From: Pandoraea oxalativorans
GTDB taxonomy: Bacteria; Pseudomonadota; Gammaproteobacteria; Burkholderiales; Burkholderiaceae
DNA length: 64,000 nucleotides
Direction: 5' to 3'
NCBI RefSeq assembly: GCF_000972785.3
Contig: NZ_CP011253.3
Span: forward strand, 2,976,001 to 3,040,000
Both the position numbers and the translations under genes were made by a program. Shown here piece after piece: positions 63,873 to 64,000 of the stretch; position 1 is the first letter of the stretch; each line of letters begins with the position of its first letter. The notes below the pieces were generated by a model, which did not search any database, had not been told where the DNA came from, and saw only the letters and a list, made by a program, of their open reading frames with translations.

Positions 63873-63912
63873 AAAACAAGGGCCGGAGCGACGTCATTCG
63901 TCGGTCCGGCCC
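63873..63912 (-). terminator. Hairpin terminator or attenuator upstream of astA
   Basis: A 14-bp stem with one mismatch (GGGCCGGAGCGACG at 63880-63893 with CGTCGGTCCGGCCC at 63899-63912), followed leftward by TTGTTTTAT. It lies between the stop of the upstream leftward gene (63963) and the astA start, so it would terminate the upstream transcript or attenuate read-through into astA. Confidence 0.65.
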
Positions 63913-63962
63913 GAAGTCCTGTGCATCGGCGCAGGTCTTGTTACGTTCGCCGCGTCGTGCGC

Positions 63963-64000
63963 TTAAGCGGCCTTCGCCGTGGCGGCCACCGTTGCGACCG
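63963..64000 (-). CDS. C-terminal end of an upstream gene (partial)
   Basis: Only about 12 codons plus the TAA stop are in the window, reading VATVAATAKAA at the C-terminus. It is in the leftward orientation directly before astA. In many ast/aru loci the succinylornithine transaminase gene (astC/aruC) or a second succinyltransferase subunit gene stands here, which makes either a reasonable guess, but the 12 residues give no direct evidence. Confidence 0.4.
   Translation of the reverse strand, partial: VATVAATAKAA

Overview
The window is GC-rich, densely coded chromosomal DNA from a beta-proteobacterium of the Burkholderiaceae. Pandoraea or a close relative is my best guess. That rests on the gene set (PHA synthase/phasin/PhaB, an RND operon ending in an NodT-type lipoprotein, a bcs cellulose operon with bcsG, succinyl-arginine catabolism, homogentisate catabolism) and on codon use, not on any database match. 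I see no rRNA, tRNA, insertion sequence, prophage or CRISPR array, and both window edges cut through genes.

Layout. 1-5 kb: a truncated acyltransferase, a PAP2-type membrane phosphatase, then a polyhydroxyalkanoate locus with phaC running into phasin and phaB on the opposite strand. 5.4-12 kb: a tripartite RND efflux operon (adaptor, pump, outer-membrane lipoprotein) with a TetR regulator as last gene, every junction an ATGA overlap. 12-15.7 kb: ferredoxin-reductase-like flavoprotein, tandem UspA protein, aldo/keto reductase with a clear terminator. 15.7-28.3 kb: a leftward bcs operon in the order bcsB-bcsZ-bcsC-(27-codon ORF)-bcsQ-bcsA-bcsG, closed by a hairpin terminator. As written, bcsB carries a one-base frameshift. 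Divergent from it lie a BcsR/BcsP-like small protein, a HAD-IB phosphatase and a FUSC-family transporter.

31-41.5 kb: two methyltransferases flanking an HI0933-type flavoprotein, two related small membrane proteins, a DUF1488-type protein, an NADPH-FMN reductase, and astD-astB divergent from astE. 41.7-45.4 kb: an unrecognised 644-residue protein with internal hydrophobic segments and a disordered tail, an AI-2E-type permease and a 66-codon ORF. 45.4-49.2 kb: hmgA-fahA (tyrosine/homogentisate degradation) facing a LysR regulator across a TATTC-N7-GAATA dyad. 49.2-54.1 kb: a BvgA-like response regulator followed by an unorthodox hybrid kinase (HisKA-HATPase-REC-Hpt), then a lipoprotein gene whose upstream DNA carries repeated TAGGA/TCCTA elements. 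54.6-64 kb: TSUP permease, class III CoA-transferase, CorA, a large acyl-CoA synthetase/GNAT protein, Dps, HdeD, astA, and the last codons of an upstream gene.

The genes are mostly metabolic and envelope functions. The points most worth checking are the bcsB frameshift and the unusual bcs architecture, the small ORF coupled to bcsQ, the orphan 644-residue protein, the duplicated small membrane proteins, the TAGGA elements next to the BvgA-like regulator, and the ast pathway being split with astA 22 kb from astBDE.
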